From: CBDUBS01 sp965365445
GTDB taxonomy: Bacteria; Bacteroidota; Rhodothermia; Rhodothermales; DASSAV01
Length of the DNA stretch: 6,052 nt
Assembly (NCBI GenBank): GCA_965365445.1
Contig: CBDUBS010000219.1
Coordinates: 1 to 6,052, forward strand
Direction: 5' to 3'
Below, piece by piece: positions 5,761-6,052 of this stretch. A program made the translations under genes and the position numbers. Every line of letters begins with the position of its first letter. Positions within the stretch are counted from its first letter, which is position 1. The notes below the pieces were generated by a model. That model saw only the letters and a program-made list of their open reading frames with translations, had not been told where the DNA came from and ran no database searches.

Positions 5761-6052
5761 TCAGCGGATGACCGCAAATTTGCGAATCACCTCTTCGCCG
5801 GAGTCCTCGTTGCGCACCACGGCGATGTAGATGCCGCTGACGACGACCTGGTTGGCGTCGGTGGCGAGGTTCCAGCTTTCGGCCCCGGCAGGGCTGTCGT
5901 GGCGCAGCACCCGGATGAGTTCGCCGAGCTGCGAGTAAATGCGGATGGTGCTTCGCTGCGGGATGTTGACGAAGTCGATGCGCGGCGACTCGCCCGCGTA
6001 CCGCACGCTCGGGTCGGCGTTGACGTTGTACGGGTTGGGCACTACACGCACC
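5761..6052 (-). CDS. C-terminal end of a secreted protein with T9SS-type C-terminal domain (partial)
   Basis: The frame is open from the window edge to TGA 5763-5761, giving 96 residues; the gene starts beyond 6052, so the GTG near 6051 is internal. It reads VRVVPNPYNVNA, then PRIDFVNIPQRSTIRIYSQLGELIRVL, SWNLATDANQVVVSGIYIAVV and EVIRKFAVIR at the very end (given as separate motifs). This is the Ig-like domain found at the extreme C-terminus of large exported proteins in Bacteroidota, Rhodothermota and Ignavibacteria ('PNPY...i.f.nLP....I.Iy...G.lv..l......W.....nq.vaSGiY.y.v......kf.vir'), generally annotated as a T9SS type A sorting domain. It would direct the protein through the outer membrane by type IX secretion. 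The next gene, 38 bp downstream, encodes a PorV-like protein, which supports this. The main body and its function are outside the window. Confidence 0.82.
   Translation of the reverse strand, partial: VRVVPNPYNVNADPSVRYAGESPRIDFVNIPQRSTIRIYSQLGELIRVLRHDSPAGAESWNLATDANQVVVSGIYIAVVRNEDSGEEVIRKFAVIR

Noticed and set aside
4931..5830. 299-codon + strand ORF
   Set aside because: Antisense shadow of the PorV-like gene; no signal peptide, domain or sensible composition, while the minus-strand frame has a clear family signature.

Overview
The window looks like a piece of chromosome from a GC-rich member of the Bacteroidota/Rhodothermota branch (Rhodothermia-like is my best guess). The reasons are a PorV/PorQ-family outer-membrane protein, a 'PNPYN...SGIY...KFAVIR' C-terminal domain of the type IX secretion (T9SS) cargo kind, and starts that mostly lack a clear Shine-Dalgarno. 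No rRNA, tRNA, CRISPR array or insertion sequence was seen. The taxonomic call is inference from gene content.

Layout. At the left edge (2-232, +) is the 3' end of a sulfatase-type gene, followed by hairpins that may end its transcript. From about 233 to 2470 (+ strand) lies a patchwork of small accessory genes, several of them broken: a uroporphyrinogen-decarboxylase-family gene reduced to its first ~12 and last ~34 codons (467-611); an apparently intact pair of a 68-aa small protein and a DUF6036-like nucleotidyltransferase in overlapping frames (699-1299); a frameshifted CopG-type antitoxin remnant (1338-1585); and a UPF0175-like antitoxin with an ATGA-coupled DUF3368/PIN toxin (1797-~2470). 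The toxin has no stop codon where its family ends. Its frame runs on antisense through the neighbouring gene to 3766.

From 2474 to the right edge everything is on the minus strand and looks like one transcription unit. Read in the direction of transcription it holds the C-terminus of a large, probably exported protein (6052-5761), a PorV/PorQ-family outer-membrane barrel (5722-4670), and a 706-aa lipoprotein with ten FG-GAP/VCBS calcium-loop repeats (4594-2474). The gaps are 38 and 75 bp. A plausible reading is a surface or export module: a T9SS cargo, a PorV-like partner and a surface-anchored beta-propeller.

The PIN toxin and the propeller gene converge with almost no space and no visible terminator. 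The most interesting parts are the decayed toxin-antitoxin cluster, the missing toxin stop and the dual-coding overlap in the nucleotidyltransferase pair. I do not see a clearly undescribed system; the small-protein/nucleotidyltransferase pair is the closest candidate.
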